DNA from: Gillisia limnaea DSM 15749
Lineage (GTDB): Bacteria; Bacteroidota; Bacteroidia; Flavobacteriales; Flavobacteriaceae
DNA length: 64,000 nt
Direction: 5' to 3'
NCBI RefSeq assembly: GCF_000243235.1
Contig: NZ_JH594606.1
Coordinates: 2,980,255-3,044,254 of the forward strand
The position numbers and the translations under genes were made by a program. The notes beneath the pieces were generated by a model that worked only from the letters and a program-made list of their open reading frames with translations, ran no database searches and was not told where the DNA came from. Shown here in pieces: positions 63,270-64,000 of this stretch (position 1 is the first letter of the stretch; each line of letters begins with the position of its first letter).

Positions 63270-64000
63270 TTAGCGTACACTAAAAGTATTTCCCAAACTT
63301 ATATCCCCTGTTTTATAGCCTTTCAGGAACCAGTCCATTCGTTGCTGCGAAGTTCCGTGGGTAAAAGAATCGGGAATTACCCTTCCGGAAGTTTGCTTCT
63401 GTATAGCATCATCACCAACAGCACTCGCCGCGCTTAAGGCTTCCTGAATATCTCCTTCTTCCAAATATTCCCGGTTGTGGTACGCCCATACCCCGGCGTA
63501 AAAATCGGCTTGTAGCTCCAGGGCAACGGACAATTCATTGGCTTCTTTCTGATTCATTCCTTGCTGAAGGTTTCTCACTTCCCCGGCGGTTCCCAGCAAA
63601 TGTTGCACGTGATGCCCTACTTCATGGGCAATTACATAGGCTATGGCAAAATCTCCGCCCTGAGCTCCAAAACGGGTGCGCAGCTCTTCAAAAAATATCA
63701 GGTCCATATAAACTTTTTCATCTCCCGGACAGTAAAATGGGCCGGAGGCAGATGAAGCACTGCCACAGGCTGTACTTACGGCATCGGTGAATAAAACCAT
63801 TCCGGGTTCCCGGTAATCTGCAGAATTTTGCGTGAATATCTCACTCCAGATATCCTCCGTATCTGCCAGCATGGTGGCTGCAAAATCACCCAGTTCTAAT
63901 TCTGCTGCGGTTAATTCCCTTTCTTCCGTAGTTGCGGGAATTTGATCCTGTAGTTGGTTGAGAAATTCTGAAGCATCTCCCCCTCCAAAAATTTGTATCG
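63270..64000 (-). CDS. Neutral zinc metallopeptidase, YpfJ-like (5' end missing)
   Basis: The frame stays open to the window edge, so the N-terminus lies beyond base 64000; the ATG at 63872 is internal. The zinc site is YVIAHEVGHHVQHLLG (HExxH), with the family cysteine and tyrosine region ACGSASSASGPFYCPGDEKVYMD before it, and EANELSVALELQADFYAGVWAY carrying the third ligand. The end SFTHGTSQQRMDWFLKGYKTGD is typical. These are putative membrane-associated metallopeptidases whose substrates are unknown. Confidence 0.92.
   Translation of the reverse strand, partial: IQIFGGGDASEFLNQLQDQIPATTEERELTAAELELGDFAATMLADTEDIWSEIFTQNSADYREPGMVLFTDAVSTACGSASSASGPFYCPGDEKVYMDLIFFEELRTRFGAQGGDFAIAYVIAHEVGHHVQHLLGTAGEVRNLQQGMNQKEANELSVALELQADFYAGVWAYHNREYLEEGDIQEALSAASAVGDDAIQKQTSGRVIPDSFTHGTSQQRMDWFLKGYKTGDISLGNTFSVR

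Overview
The window is a 64 kb stretch of chromosome from a member of the Bacteroidota, almost certainly the family Flavobacteriaceae. The evidence is the low GC content, the almost complete lack of Shine-Dalgarno sites, TAnnTTTG-type -7 promoter boxes, a type IX secretion (T9SS) C-terminal sorting domain, families typical of the phylum (DUF4835, DUF5686 with an N-terminal carboxypeptidase-like domain, a 7TMR-DISM hybrid kinase), and the conserved order bamD-rpoZ-coaBC-DUF4835-recN. The genus cannot be fixed from sequence alone. I see no rRNA, tRNA, CRISPR array, prophage, plasmid gene or transposase. Gene content is mostly core and housekeeping.

Layout. 1-12.7 kb: an FKBP isomerase tail, ligA, a two-gene 5'-nucleotidase, an unknown membrane protein, a DUF6913-like protein with dapA, and the bamD-rpoZ-coaBC-DUF4835-recN run followed by fabI. 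12.8-22.5 kb: a glycosyltransferase, a YbbR protein and coaE in overlapping order, a histidine kinase/response regulator pair, and a 1535-codon T9SS-exported adhesin-like protein. 22.6-30.1 kb (minus strand): miaA overlapping a voltage-gated-type ion channel, a DnaQ/GIY-YIG fusion, the YggS PLP protein, DUF1015, 3-hydroxybutyryl-CoA dehydrogenase and a Gfo/Idh/MocA oxidoreductase. 30.2-36.5 kb: pcm, two lipoproteins, a DUF5686 outer-membrane protein and smpB. 36.8-43.5 kb: a redox and iron-sulfur neighbourhood with hemN, a hemerythrin, Ric, an Rrf2 regulator and aconitase. 43.5-49.2 kb: DUF1801, a DUF389 transporter with an unusual lipid-kinase-like N-terminus, a cupin gene broken by a stop codon, a PAQR/hemolysin III protein, an ArsC-fold protein lacking its cysteine, and an unknown secreted protein. 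50-57.6 kb: a SerB-SerA fusion and a three-gene operon of a DUF1704/QEGLA zinc peptidase, a glutathione-synthetase-like ATP-grasp ligase and an AstE/AspA-type deacylase, then a CDGSH protein. 58-64 kb: katG with a good OxyR-type site, a hybrid sensor kinase, and the start-truncated copy of a neutral zinc metallopeptidase.

The two most interesting signals are different in kind. The first is the DUF1704 - ATP-grasp - AstE operon. It pairs an amino-acid-ligase fold with a peptidase family whose eukaryotic relatives remove the tubulin C-terminal tyrosine, so it could be a bacterial ligation/removal cycle on an unknown substrate. The second is a family of degenerate intergenic repeats (about 60-200 bp, at least a dozen copies here). 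Nearly all copies read in the same + direction whatever the orientation of neighbouring genes, so they are not simply terminators. Two genes (aconitase and a lipoprotein) also share a near-identical palindromic 5' leader related to this family.
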